A stretch of DNA of 64,000 bases from Alteromonas sp. RKMC-009. Its GTDB lineage: Bacteria > Pseudomonadota > Gammaproteobacteria > Enterobacterales > Alteromonadaceae. Positions within the stretch are counted from its first letter, which is position 1. The number at the start of each line of letters is the position of its first letter. Positions 1 through 10,869 of this stretch are shown here, in pieces. Below the pieces are notes generated by a model. That model had not been told where the DNA came from. It made no database searches and saw only the letters and a list, made by a program, of their open reading frames with translations. A program made the position numbers and the translations under genes. The stretch is taken from assembly GCF_003584565.2 (NCBI RefSeq), contig NZ_CP031010.1, positions 806,001 to 870,000 of the forward strand, read 5' to 3'.

Positions 1-757
1 CCATCACATCATTCAGCGTGGGCTCATTATTTTCAGCTGCGGCTTCACGGCGGGCGGCAGCGTTTTCCTGTTCCATCACACCTACTACAATACCAATTAC
101 CATATTGAGGAAGGCAAACGCCGTAAAGAAGATAAAAGTGAGATAGTACAGCCAGCTGAGCGGGTACACTGCCATGGTCTCGTACATGACATCCGTCCAG
201 TCTTCAAAGGTCATTACCCTGAACAGCGTCAGCATGGAAATAGTGATATCGCCCCATAGCTCACTGTTTATTTGCTCAAATAAAGTGCTGCCAACGGCGG
301 CATAGATGTAAAAGATGATAAACATCAGCAGCATGACATAGCCAAGTTGAGGCAAGGCTTTTACCAGCGACACCAGTAAGATCCGCAGTTCGGGTATGAT
401 GGAAATCATCCTTAAAACCCTGAACACCCTGACCAGCCGGCCTACGAGAGCAAGATCGGTGCTTTCAGCCGGGATAAGGCTGACAATCACAATCAAGGTA
501 TCAAACCAGTTCCAGAAACTTTTGAAGAACTGCTTTTTGTTTTTCTCGGCCAGAAAGCGGATGGTGATTTCCGTCAGGAAAAAGGCACTGATAAACCAGT
601 CGAGTATCAAGGTGACCGAGGCAAAACCTCTTGGCATATCATAGGTTTTGGCGCCGACCAGTAAGGCGGAGATAATGATGACTGAGATAACAAAAATCTC
701 AAATGTCTTATTAGAACGGATCCGTTCAAAGCGATTCTGGAGTTCAGTGGCTTTCAT
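1..757 (-). CDS. Voltage-gated sodium channel, NaChBac type (partial, 3' end outside window)
   Basis: The minus frame from the ATG at 757 stays open to the window edge, giving about 252 codons without a stop. The translation has four hydrophobic helices, an S4 segment with arginine at every third position (RLVRVFRVLR) and, after S5, a pore loop with the filter TFEDWTD. This is the single-domain, 6-TM bacterial Nav architecture, which works as a homotetramer in the inner membrane. The last visible residues are a Glu/Ala-rich stretch consistent with the start of the cytoplasmic tail helix. NaChBac itself has TLESWAS at the filter, so this is a variant filter. Sodium selectivity is inferred from the family. 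The C-terminus is missing. Confidence 0.88.
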   Translation of the reverse strand, partial: MKATELQNRFERIRSNKTFEIFVISVIIISALLVGAKTYDMPRGFASVTLILDWFISAFFLTEITIRFLAEKNKKQFFKSFWNWFDTLIVIVSLIPAESTDLALVGRLVRVFRVLRMISIIPELRILLVSLVKALPQLGYVMLLMFIIFYIYAAVGSTLFEQINSELWGDITISMLTLFRVMTFEDWTDVMYETMAVYPLSWLYYLTFIFFTAFAFLNMVIGIVVGVMEQENAAARREAAAENNEPTLNDVM

Positions 758-870
758 GATGTTGGCAAAATTACTACTTAAGTATAAATATTAAGAATCA
801 AGAGTGTTTCAAAAATGCAGTTGGTTTTTCTACAATGTCATTAACGTTAACATCATCGAAGGCATGTATA

Positions 871-1038
871 ATGGATGACTCATTATCAGGCTTGCAAGGA
901 AAATTGCTGGATACCAGTGAAAAACTGGAGAATTTTATTCCCACTTCAGAGCATGCTTCCTCGCTGAAAGAGGACTTGCATGATTTGCTATCCATGCTTT
1001 CTGCATTGCAATCCCGTTCAGCAAACGCCGGCCAGTAA
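871..1038 (+). CDS. Small hypothetical protein (55 aa)
   Basis: This is a short acidic ORF between the channel gene and tolC. I chose the ATG at 871 because GAAGG at 858-862 lies 8 nt upstream; the frame extends back to 835 without a comparable ribosome site. It starts MDDSLSGLQGKLLDT and is predicted largely helical and cytoplasmic, with no signal peptide or recognised domain. It ends 20 bp before a strong bidirectional terminator, which favours a real transcription unit. A TATAAT overlaps the ATG at 867-872 and could be fortuitous. An overlapping minus-strand ORF (798-995) is less convincing. Confidence 0.5.
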   Translation: MDDSLSGLQGKLLDTSEKLENFIPTSEHASSLKEDLHDLLSMLSALQSRSANAGQ

Positions 1039-1058
1039 TCTTATTTCATGCACATACG

Positions 1059-1095
1059 AAAAAGCCGTTTGCCCGCTAAGGCAAACGGCTTTTGC
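1059..1095. terminator. Bidirectional intrinsic terminator
   Basis: The arms AAAAGCCGTTTGCC and GGCAAACGGCTTTT form a perfect 14-bp stem around a 6-nt loop, with A and T tracts at its ends. It therefore works for the small plus-strand ORF and for tolC arriving from the other side. Confidence 0.92.
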
Positions 1096-1109
1096 ATTTC
1101 TCTTCACAA

Positions 1110-2489
1110 TTAACTGTTTTCGGTATCCGCCGGACGTAAACCTTTGTTAATCATTTCAATATCCTGTGCTGTCAGCGTACCGGCAGCCTGTTTCAGATTA
1201 ACAACCGCCTGAATGAAATCGTAGCGGGCACCAGCCAGGTTACGGCGGGCATCAAACAGGTTTTGCGTGCTGTCCAGTACGTCAACAATGGTACGGGTAC
1301 CCACATCGAAACCGGCTTCAGTGGCTTCAAGTGCACTGCGGGCAGAAACCACAGCCTGTTCCAGTGCGCGGATAGTCGACATCGATGCTTTCACATCGTT
1401 AAACGAGCTGCGTACTGACTGAACAGTCTGACGATAGGTCAGTTCCAGATCCTGACTGGCAGAAATGTAGTTAAACTTCGCCTGCTCAGTTTGTCCCGAT
1501 ACGCTCAGGCCCTGGAATATTGGTACGTTCAGTTGCACACCAACGCTGTAACTGTCGAGGTACGGCGTGGTGTTGTCGATAACTTCGTTACCTACAGTCG
1601 TTGTACTGTGAGTTTTGTCCTTACCTGCAGACGCAGTTAAATCCAGTGTTGGCAGGTGACCGGCACGGGCAGAAGAAATGTCTTCTTTCGCAATGTCCAT
1701 TGCCAGGCGGTTAACCAGTAACGATAAGTTCTTCTCTTCGGCGGTTTCCAGCCATTCATCCGGGGTGGCCGGTTGTGGCATGGTTGCAGAGAAGTTCTCT
1801 GTGTTGAGTTCGTACAGTCTGTCGTGGTACTTACCGGAAATTACACGAAGTGCTTCAAGTGCCAGCTCGACAGCATTTTCTGCCTGAATTTCCTGAGCAA
1901 TAGTATTGTCGTAGTTAGCTTGCGCTTCATGGACGTCAGTGATCGCCGTTAAGCCCACTTCAAAACGTTGCTTGGTTTGTTCAAGTTGACGTTCAATGGC
2001 ACTTTTCTGAGCTTTAACAAATTCCAGACTGTCTTTTGCACGTAACACATCAAAATAGGCAGTGGTTACCCGTACAATCAGTTGCTGCATGGCAGAGGCC
2101 AGAGTGGCGTCACTTTGTTCTGCTACTTTTTCCGCGCGGTCCAGACCTACCCAGTTGGCATGGTCGTATAATGACATGGAAAGGTTCAGGCCATAGCTGG
2201 TGGTATCACTGTCGGAGTCGATCATGGTGATACCTTCGCCTAAAAACTGGGCACGTTCAGCAGAAGACGTGGTATAACCTACGGTTCCTGAAATTTGTGG
2301 CAGTAAAGAGGCACGGCTGATGGTAATACCGGAGTAGGCAGCGTCCCGTTGCGCTTTGGCCTGATTTACAACCGGATCATTTGCCAGTGACTGCTGATAT
2401 ACTTGCAAAAGGTCGTCTGCAAATGCCGTTGCCGGAACACCTGCGGTAATACCTAATCCAACCATCAACGATAAGAGTGTTCGTTTCAT
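1110..2489 (-). CDS. tolC: TolC family outer-membrane channel protein
   Basis: A 459-aa protein with an N-terminal signal peptide (MKRTLLSLMV... cleaved near AFA|DD) and two repeated outer-membrane-efflux halves (about residues 28-215 and 240-435), rich in the Ala/Gln/Glu heptads of the periplasmic alpha-barrel. TolC trimers form the outer-membrane exit duct for RND and ABC efflux pumps and type I secretion. The divergent pairing with nudF over a 246-bp gap matches the E. coli tolC-nudF locus, which supports orthology. The length is close to the E. coli protein (493 aa precursor), with a shorter C-terminal tail. Confidence 0.93.
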   Translation of the reverse strand: MKRTLLSLMVGLGITAGVPATAFADDLLQVYQQSLANDPVVNQAKAQRDAAYSGITISRASLLPQISGTVGYTTSSAERAQFLGEGITMIDSDSDTTSYGLNLSMSLYDHANWVGLDRAEKVAEQSDATLASAMQQLIVRVTTAYFDVLRAKDSLEFVKAQKSAIERQLEQTKQRFEVGLTAITDVHEAQANYDNTIAQEIQAENAVELALEALRVISGKYHDRLYELNTENFSATMPQPATPDEWLETAEEKNLSLLVNRLAMDIAKEDISSARAGHLPTLDLTASAGKDKTHSTTTVGNEVIDNTTPYLDSYSVGVQLNVPIFQGLSVSGQTEQAKFNYISASQDLELTYRQTVQSVRSSFNDVKASMSTIRALEQAVVSARSALEATEAGFDVGTRTIVDVLDSTQNLFDARRNLAGARYDFIQAVVNLKQAAGTLTAQDIEMINKGLRPADTENS

Positions 2490-2735
2490 TAATGTGCCTT
2501 CCTGTAATTATTGACGGTCCACTGGACTCATAAGCTATGAAGTGTATGAAATCACTCCGTAAACCGGTAGTCTGTTCTGGTAACAGGGCGTGTTTAACTG
2601 TAACAGAATATGTTATCGCCGCTTTTCTCTGTAAGCTTGAGTACGGCTTTTTACCAGAAAACCAAAATGGTGATTAAACAGCCGGTTTCAAGTTGACCAG
2701 TATCATAAGGCTTTTACATGCGAGAGTGAATGTAA

Positions 2736-3362
2736 ATGAGCAAAAAAATCGGGATGTTTAACTCAAACGATATAAAGATTGAAGCAAAAACGCCACTGTA
2801 TCAGGGCTTTTTTAAAATGGTGCGTTACGACTTCAAACACAAGCTGTTTGCCGGTGGATGGAGCGATACAGTGCGCCGTGAAATATTTGAACGGGGTCAT
2901 GCCGTTGCCGTGTTGCCTTACGATCCTGATACGCAGGAATTCGTACTGATAGAGCAAATCCGGATAGGGGCAATGGCCACCAGTGACAACCCCTGGTTAA
3001 TTGAAGTGATCGCCGGCATTATCGATGAAGGTGAAACCGAAGCGGATGTGTGTTGCCGCGAAGCTGAAGAAGAAGCCGGTATTGTACTCAGGCAACTGAG
3101 TAAAGCGACCAGTTACCTAGCCAGTCCGGGCGGCACCACGGAACGTATTCATATTTTTATGGCCACCACGGATGCCACTACCGCCAGCGGTATTCACGGC
3201 CTTGATCATGAGTCAGAAGATATCCGTGTTCACCGTGTAGCAGAAAAAGACGCCCTTGAATGGCTGGAAAATGGCCGCATTGACAACGCTGCTACCATAA
3301 TTGCGCTACAATGGTTCTTCATGCATAAAAAAGTACTGTTGAAAAACTGGAGTCAGGTTTGA
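2736..3362 (+). CDS. nudF: ADP-ribose pyrophosphatase NudF
   Basis: A 208-aa Nudix hydrolase that cleaves ADP-ribose to AMP and ribose-5-phosphate. A complete Nudix box G-x5-E-x7-RE-x-x-EE-x-G-I spans residues 94-116, including REAEEEAGI, whose glutamates bind Mg2+. It is the first gene of a tightly packed unit: its end overlaps the yqiB start by 4 bp, and cpdA and yqiA follow in E. coli order. Size and context match E. coli NudF (209 aa). Confidence 0.94.
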   Translation: MSKKIGMFNSNDIKIEAKTPLYQGFFKMVRYDFKHKLFAGGWSDTVRREIFERGHAVAVLPYDPDTQEFVLIEQIRIGAMATSDNPWLIEVIAGIIDEGETEADVCCREAEEEAGIVLRQLSKATSYLASPGGTTERIHIFMATTDATTASGIHGLDHESEDIRVHRVAEKDALEWLENGRIDNAATIIALQWFFMHKKVLLKNWSQV

Positions 3363-3796
3363 ATCAGACAACGCGAAAATATGTACCACATCTTCCCAGC
3401 ATGCAGGCACTGTGTGAACTGAACTACAGCCGTTTCCTGCGTTTGCTGCCGGACTGTGATACCGAATCGCTTGTCTACCGGTTTTCCGTGGCTGAGCAGT
3501 TCACTTATCAAATTACCATTGATGAGGCTGCCCGTTACACCACCACGCTGACGGTTTCTCAAAACAGTACCGGCACGCCGGAATATCTGAAACCGTCTAT
3601 GTCTGTCAGGTTGTATCACGATGCCAGAATGGCTGAAGTCATCACCAGCCAGAACACCGGCGCGTTTGCCCCGTCATACGATTATCCCAACAGCAAAATG
3701 CGCCAGCGCAATGAGAAATTGATGATTAATATCTTTCTTGCAGAATGGCTGCAGTTTTGTCTGAAAAATAAACCTGTGGTATCGGCCCCGGTTTAA
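3359..3796 (+). CDS. yqiB: DUF1249 protein YqiB
   Basis: A 145-aa cytoplasmic protein of the DUF1249 family; function unknown. It begins MNQTTRKYVPHLPSMQALCELNYSRFL and contains the family-like stretch MSVRLYHDARMAEVI followed by PNSKMRQRNEK near the C-terminus. Its start overlaps nudF by 4 bp and its stop overlaps the cpdA ATG (ATG at 3796), so translation is probably coupled. Identification rests on both sequence pattern and synteny. Confidence 0.88.
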   Translation: MNQTTRKYVPHLPSMQALCELNYSRFLRLLPDCDTESLVYRFSVAEQFTYQITIDEAARYTTTLTVSQNSTGTPEYLKPSMSVRLYHDARMAEVITSQNTGAFAPSYDYPNSKMRQRNEKLMINIFLAEWLQFCLKNKPVVSAPV

Positions 3797-4530
3797 TGCG
3801 GCTGCTGCAACTTTCCGACTGTCACCTGTTCGCCGATCATGCTCAGACAGGATACGGTGTAAATCCTTATCAGTCATTGAGCCGTGTGCTTGAATGTGCC
3901 GCCGGGGAATCGCCGGACTATGTGATAATTACCGGCGATGTGAGCGGCGATAACAGCGAAGAAAGCTACCGGCATTTTTTGTCACTGATGGACCGGTATC
4001 TGCCCGGCTGTGAATGGCGGGTCATTGCCGGAAACCATGACAGTAACACTCACTTTGAAGCTATATTCGCTGATCACATTCTTCATGCCGGAAACGCCTG
4101 GTGTATCGATAACTGGAAAGTACACGGGCTCGACACCCGTTTTCAGGGCGCCCGGGGGCAAATTCTGCCGGCAGAATTGCAGGCGGTGAGTGCAGATATC
4201 AACAGTACCGCTAATTGTTTTCACTTACTGGCACTGCATCATCATGTTTTGCCTAGCGGTAGCTGGATGGATAAACACGCATTAGAAAATCCGCAGGATC
4301 TGCTAGCCTGGCTTGAGTCCGCTACCGGTATCGCTCTGGCAATACATGGTCATGTGCATGCCGGATTATGCTATGAAGCCGCAGGGATACCCGTGCTGTC
4401 AGTACCGTCGACCTGTTGGCAATGGCAGCTAAACCCTGAATTTGGCACTGCTGCGTTACCCCCGGGATTCCGGGAAATTATGTTGTCGCCTGATGGCGAA
4501 TGGACCTCTTCAGTCAGGAGAATTGAATGA
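3796..4530 (+). CDS. cpdA: 3',5'-cyclic-AMP phosphodiesterase CpdA
   Basis: A 244-aa class III calcineurin-like phosphodiesterase that hydrolyses cAMP to AMP. The metal-binding motifs are in order: D-x-H near residues 8-10 (SDCHLF), GDVSGD near 47, GNHD near 80, HHH near 146 and GHVH near 190. The PSTC motif near the C-terminus is also present in E. coli CpdA. It is cytoplasmic. It overlaps both yqiB and yqiA by a few bases, so it belongs to the nudF operon and would adjust cAMP-CRP signalling. Confidence 0.93.
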   Translation: MRLLQLSDCHLFADHAQTGYGVNPYQSLSRVLECAAGESPDYVIITGDVSGDNSEESYRHFLSLMDRYLPGCEWRVIAGNHDSNTHFEAIFADHILHAGNAWCIDNWKVHGLDTRFQGARGQILPAELQAVSADINSTANCFHLLALHHHVLPSGSWMDKHALENPQDLLAWLESATGIALAIHGHVHAGLCYEAAGIPVLSVPSTCWQWQLNPEFGTAALPPGFREIMLSPDGEWTSSVRRIE

Positions 4531-5105
4531 TTCACGTGTTGTACCTGCACGGCTTTCTAAGCTCACCTAAATCAGTAAAAGCGCAGCAAACTCTTGCCTG
4601 GTGTGAAAAGCACCGGCCGGATATCACGCTACATATCCCGCAACTGTCGAATTACCCTTCTCAGGTGGGGCAGCAACTGACAGACTATATTCAGGCTCAT
4701 CCCCAACTGACAGAAACGGGTCTGCGCGCCATAGGCAGTTCAATGGGAGGCTATTTGTCTACCTGGCTGGTGGAGCAGTACGGCGGCAAAGCGGTATTAA
4801 TCAATCCTGCGGTAAAGCCATTCGAATTGTTGCTTAAGTACGTCGGTGAGCATGTTAACCCGTATACCGGTGAGCCGTTTAAGATTGTGCAGGATGATAT
4901 GGCGGTGCTGAAGGCAATGGACAGCGAAAGTTTAGCGGCACCGGAAAGCTATAGGGTACTGCTGCAAACCGGTGATGAAACCCTTGATTACCGCCAGGCT
5001 GAGGAAAAGTACGCTGACAGCGACCTTATCATTGAGCAGGGCGGCGACCACAGTTTTACCGGTTTTGAAAAACACCTGCCGGCTATTTTCCGCTTTCTTG
5101 ATTAA
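4527..5105 (+). CDS. yqiA: YqiA-type esterase / alpha-beta hydrolase
   Basis: A 192-aa alpha/beta hydrolase of the YqiA (UPF0227) family. It opens MIHVLYLHGFLSSPKSVKAQ, has the nucleophile elbow GSSMGG around residue 72, and has a late GGDHSF supplying the catalytic His. The acid is probably Asp in QTGDETLDY. E. coli YqiA is an esterase acting on short acyl substrates. It starts 4 bp inside cpdA. Its 3' end overlaps the 3' end of the convergent S9 peptidase gene by 23 bp. Confidence 0.9.
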   Translation: MIHVLYLHGFLSSPKSVKAQQTLAWCEKHRPDITLHIPQLSNYPSQVGQQLTDYIQAHPQLTETGLRAIGSSMGGYLSTWLVEQYGGKAVLINPAVKPFELLLKYVGEHVNPYTGEPFKIVQDDMAVLKAMDSESLAAPESYRVLLQTGDETLDYRQAEEKYADSDLIIEQGGDHSFTGFEKHLPAIFRFLD

Positions 5106-7383
5106 AATCCGGCAGGGGGCTGTGTTGCAGCTTTTCTACAAAAAAGCTGAATTGTCTGCGCTGGACATAGTCTACCGGGCCGGTTGAGCGCCCGGCAGAA
5201 TGCTCTCCGCCCGGAATGATCAGCAAATCAAAATCTTTGCCGGCTTTTACCAGTTTGTCGACGACCTGCATGGTTGACGCCGGATCTACGTTGCTGTCCT
5301 GTTCGCCGTTAATTATCAATAAGTTGCCTTGTAAATCCCCGGCATGTTCCATCGCCGATGAGGCCACATAGCTCTGATCGACAGGGTATCCCATCCACAG
5401 TTCATTCCAGCTGATTTTATCCATGCGGTTATCATAGCAACCGGCGTAGGCAACACCGGTGGTATAAAATTCAGGGTGGAACACCAGCGCACCCAATGTA
5501 CTCTGGCCGCCTGCAGAGGCACCGTAAATGCCTGCGCCTTTTGAAATATCATACCAGGGATATTGAGCGGCAGCGGCTTTATGCCATTTTATCCGGTCGG
5601 GAAAACCTGAATCGCCAAGGTTTTTCCACGCCACATCATGAAAGGCTTTCGAGCGGTTTGCCGTCCCCATGCCATCCATCTGCACCACAATGAAACCCAT
5701 ATTTGCCAGCGCCTGCATACCAATGATTTTATCGCCTCCGGAATGGTAGCCAAACGGCCAGAAACTTTTAGGCACGAAACTGTCATGGGGGCCGGCGTAG
5801 ATATTCTCTATCACCGGATACTGCTTTGTCGCATCGAAGTTCTGTGGTTTCACAATCAGGCCCCAGATGTCTGTTTTATCATCCCGCCCTTTTGCCACAA
5901 ATACGTCAGGGGCAGTAAACCCGGCAGCGGTCAGGCGGGAAATATCCGGCTTCGCCAGTGTGCGCAGTAATTTGCCATCTTTTGTGCGTCTGAGTTCGGC
6001 CACATTGGGCAGGTCGGGTCTTGAATACACATCCACATACCACTGCATATCATCAGAGAAGCGCACTTCGTGATTTGCCTTCGCGCCGGTAAGTGGTGTC
6101 AGTGCCGTACCGTCAAAATTGATCCGGTAGTAATGCATGAAGTAGGGATCTTCGCCTTCATTCATGCCACTGGCAGCAAAATAGATCTGGCGGGCTTCAT
6201 CATCAACATGCACCACTTCCCGCACCGGCCAGTTCCCCTGCGTAATTTGTTGCGGCTGGCTGTCATTATCCCCGTCATATAAATACAGGTGGGCATAGCC
6301 GTCCCGCTCAGATAACCAGATTCGCTCTTTGCCCGCCTTGTTTACATCGTGATAAAAGCCTCGCCAGCGGTTGATAAAGGTCTCAGCGTTCTCTTCAATG
6401 GCAACGGTTGCACGGCCGGATTGTTTATCCACCGTGATGATGCGTTCCTGCTGGTGGCCGCGGCGGGTGTAGTGAAACGAAAACGCACGGTTATCCTTAT
6501 GCCAGTAAATACCGCTGATGATGTAAGCCTGATCTGTCAGTGAACGTGCCACATCCTGTTGTGATGATGTTGTCAGGTTAATCAGTACAGGCTGGTCGGC
6601 ATCAACACGGTCACCGGGCTTGGGGTAGAGCTGTTTAACCACCTCAGGCTGCAAGCGGTTTTCAGGCGCTGCCACCACCCGTGTCACATACCGGGCTTCT
6701 CCCGGCACAAAACGGATGACCACCAGCGCGTCATTTTCGCCGGACCATTTTACCGAAGCAATGTCGTACTGATTTTCTGCAGAGCCGTCTGAAGTTTGAT
6801 AAACAATGTCATCGTTGCTGTTTTTTATTACCAGGTTATAGCCTTCCTGCATGGCCCGGTATTTACCATCCGGTGACGCCGACTCCATATCATCCAGCGA
6901 AACGGTTAAATCCCGAACCACGCCAAACGCTTTGGGGCGATAAAGGTCGTACTCCTGCGCTCGGCAATCTGCACGGGACAAACTGCATTGCCAGTTCTCA
7001 TAGTCCATACTGAAATGCAGGGTGTCATTTTCATTATCAAGCGTGACATGAGACAAGGGTAAATCTGATGGCAATACTTCACTGCCCAGGGCAGCCGACA
7101 GTCCTCTGGCAATGATGTCATGGTCAAACGCTTTCACCGGCTTAGCACCGGATACGGACTCACTGAACCAGGTGAAGCCGCCGGCTACTGTTTTGCGGTA
7201 AATGAATGTCTCATTGTCTGGTTGCCAGTCTGCGGGGAAAACAATGTCGCGGGTGAGGGTCTTCCAGTTTTCCCTGAGTGACACGGCAGCTTCAAAGTCA
7301 GCAGCGTCCGGCGATGATGCTTGTGAGGCAGGGGTGTAAGTGACAATAAGAGTGGATAACAAAGCTAAATGCGCAAATTTCAC
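5083..7383 (-). CDS. S9 family serine peptidase (DPP IV-like), exported
   Basis: A 766-aa protein with a signal peptide (MKFAHLALLSTLIV...ASQA). An N-terminal DPP IV-type beta-propeller spans about residues 90-480 and a C-terminal prolyl-oligopeptidase fold about 520-750. The catalytic Ser is in YGASAGGQS, Asp in NGEQDSNVD and His in PGGEHSAGRS. It probably releases dipeptides or cleaves after proline in the periplasm. Its gene lies between yqiA and parE on the opposite strand, interrupting an otherwise E. coli-like order, and converges on yqiA with a 23-bp overlap. Confidence 0.88.
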   Translation of the reverse strand: MKFAHLALLSTLIVTYTPASQASSPDAADFEAAVSLRENWKTLTRDIVFPADWQPDNETFIYRKTVAGGFTWFSESVSGAKPVKAFDHDIIARGLSAALGSEVLPSDLPLSHVTLDNENDTLHFSMDYENWQCSLSRADCRAQEYDLYRPKAFGVVRDLTVSLDDMESASPDGKYRAMQEGYNLVIKNSNDDIVYQTSDGSAENQYDIASVKWSGENDALVVIRFVPGEARYVTRVVAAPENRLQPEVVKQLYPKPGDRVDADQPVLINLTTSSQQDVARSLTDQAYIISGIYWHKDNRAFSFHYTRRGHQQERIITVDKQSGRATVAIEENAETFINRWRGFYHDVNKAGKERIWLSERDGYAHLYLYDGDNDSQPQQITQGNWPVREVVHVDDEARQIYFAASGMNEGEDPYFMHYYRINFDGTALTPLTGAKANHEVRFSDDMQWYVDVYSRPDLPNVAELRRTKDGKLLRTLAKPDISRLTAAGFTAPDVFVAKGRDDKTDIWGLIVKPQNFDATKQYPVIENIYAGPHDSFVPKSFWPFGYHSGGDKIIGMQALANMGFIVVQMDGMGTANRSKAFHDVAWKNLGDSGFPDRIKWHKAAAAQYPWYDISKGAGIYGASAGGQSTLGALVFHPEFYTTGVAYAGCYDNRMDKISWNELWMGYPVDQSYVASSAMEHAGDLQGNLLIINGEQDSNVDPASTMQVVDKLVKAGKDFDLLIIPGGEHSAGRSTGPVDYVQRRQFSFFVEKLQHSPLPDFNQESGK

Positions 7384-7534
7384 GGTTTCTCCCGGTTCTT
7401 TTTATTTTTTCTTCGTCCTGAATAATGAGACATCAGATTACGAAGTTTTCCGGGCAAAGGTAAAGCGTCTCTGTCTGCGTCAGATGCCCGCCGGACGCAA
7501 ACGGGCAATTGCTCACATAACTGATGCCTGCTAA

Positions 7535-9490
<1,956 letters not shown>

Positions 9491-9514
9491 TGCCCCGCTG
9501 CCTTTATTAATACT

Positions 9515-9544
9515 AAAAATAGCCACATCTGTGGCTATTTTTGA
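9515..9544 (+). terminator. Intrinsic terminator of parE
   Basis: The arms AAAATAGCCACA and TGTGGCTATTTT enclose a 2-nt loop, followed by further T residues, 25 bp after the parE stop. The symmetric A/T tracts may also stop the convergent lysE-type transcript. Confidence 0.9.
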
Positions 9545-9575
9545 TTCTGGATACCGCGTTGAATACCCGGCCGGA

Positions 9576-10202
9576 TTATTTATCCAGTGCCAGCCTGACA
9601 CCCAGGCCTACCAGTAATGTGCCGGTAAATTTGTTTAAATAATTCAGGTATGCCGGGTTTTCCCGCAGTTTTTTACTGATAAAGGCTGATGCCGTCGCCA
9701 GGCACAGGCCATATACTGAACTGGTGACGACGAAAGTCAGCCCCAGAAGCAGAAAGCTGGTGAAGTGACTGGTACTGTCAGGTGCAATAAACTGAGGCAG
9801 AAAAGCAAGGAAAAACAAAGCAACTTTCGGGTTCAGTGCGTTGGTTATCAGGCCCTGGCGAAATACGCCGCCAAAACTCTGATCTGTGAGCGGACCGTTA
9901 CCGCCCAACCCCGACTGACGGGTGAGCACCATTTTAATTCCCATATACACCAGGTAAGCGGCGCCTGCCCATTTTACGGCTGTAAACGCAACCGGTGAGG
10001 CAGTGATTAATGCAGACAGACCCACCGCCGCCATAAGCGTATGACAAACCGCACCGGCAGAAATGCCCAGTGCAGATGCAATACCCGTACGTTTACCCTG
10101 CGCCATACTTCTGCCCAGAATATAGAAAGTGTCCGGGCCGGGGATCAGGTTCAGCATAATGCTGGCTAGCACAAAGGCTTCAAAATTTTGAATACCGGAC
10201 AT
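9576..10202 (-). CDS. LysE/RhtB family amino-acid exporter
   Basis: A 208-aa inner-membrane protein with about six hydrophobic helices and the family signature near the N-terminus (LNLIPGPDTFYILGRS), followed by GISAGAVCHTLMAAVGL. Members export amino acids or homoserine lactones; the substrate here cannot be read from sequence. It is 15 bp downstream of the ElaA-like gene on the same strand, so the two probably form one unit. Confidence 0.9.
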   Translation of the reverse strand: MSGIQNFEAFVLASIMLNLIPGPDTFYILGRSMAQGKRTGIASALGISAGAVCHTLMAAVGLSALITASPVAFTAVKWAGAAYLVYMGIKMVLTRQSGLGGNGPLTDQSFGGVFRQGLITNALNPKVALFFLAFLPQFIAPDSTSHFTSFLLLGLTFVVTSSVYGLCLATASAFISKKLRENPAYLNYLNKFTGTLLVGLGVRLALDK

Positions 10203-10217
10203 GTAAGGCTCCTTTCT

Positions 10218-10670
10218 TTAACGGGTGAGTTTCATATCAATATGGGGAATACCGTCTTCCAGATACATGGTGGATGTCGGCGTAAAGCCAAATTTTCCGT
10301 AGAAACCTGCCAGATGTTCCTGTGCGCCGATTTCAATATCCTGCTCCGGCCAATATTCAGCGCAGTACGCTAATGCTTTTTCGATCAGAGTGTATCCCTG
10401 TCCCGAACCGCGACACTGGCTGGTTGTCAGCACCCTGCCAATACTGACTGAAGGATAGCTGAGCCCGGGCGGTAACAACCTGGCGTAGGCGACTATGTCT
10501 CCGTTCTCATAACCAAGCAGGTGACGAACACCGGCCTGAGTATCTTTATCATCCAGCTCAGGATAAGGACAATTTTGCTCTACGACAAACACATTTATTC
10601 GTGCCTGAACCAGGGCGTACAGTTGGGTGGTTGTTAGCTCACCGAAAGTCAGGCATTGCCAGTTGAGCAT
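10218..10670 (-). CDS. ElaA-family GNAT acetyltransferase
   Basis: A 150-aa GNAT protein resembling E. coli ElaA. It opens MLNWQCLTFGELTTTQLYALVQAR and contains FVVEQNCPYPELDDKD. The acetyl-CoA binding loop is QCRGSGQGYTLIEKAL (R/Q-x-x-G-x-G/A), and it ends with GIPHIDMKL. The acceptor is unknown. It precedes the LysE-type exporter gene by 15 bp. Confidence 0.87.
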   Translation of the reverse strand: MLNWQCLTFGELTTTQLYALVQARINVFVVEQNCPYPELDDKDTQAGVRHLLGYENGDIVAYARLLPPGLSYPSVSIGRVLTTSQCRGSGQGYTLIEKALAYCAEYWPEQDIEIGAQEHLAGFYGKFGFTPTSTMYLEDGIPHIDMKLTR

Positions 10671-10869
10671 AGTATTATCTGCATTGTCTTTAAAATGAAT
10701 AAGGGAAATGTATCAGGCTTACCGGATTATTGCACCGGCATTCCGGAAGCATAGTCCTTCATTTCACCTGCATATCAGGTGGCACTCTGGTCAATCTTTG
10801 CTAATTTTTGTATGAGGCGGCAATCAGGCTGCCTTCTTTTTTAGCGATCCGGCTTCGGAACATTTTTCA

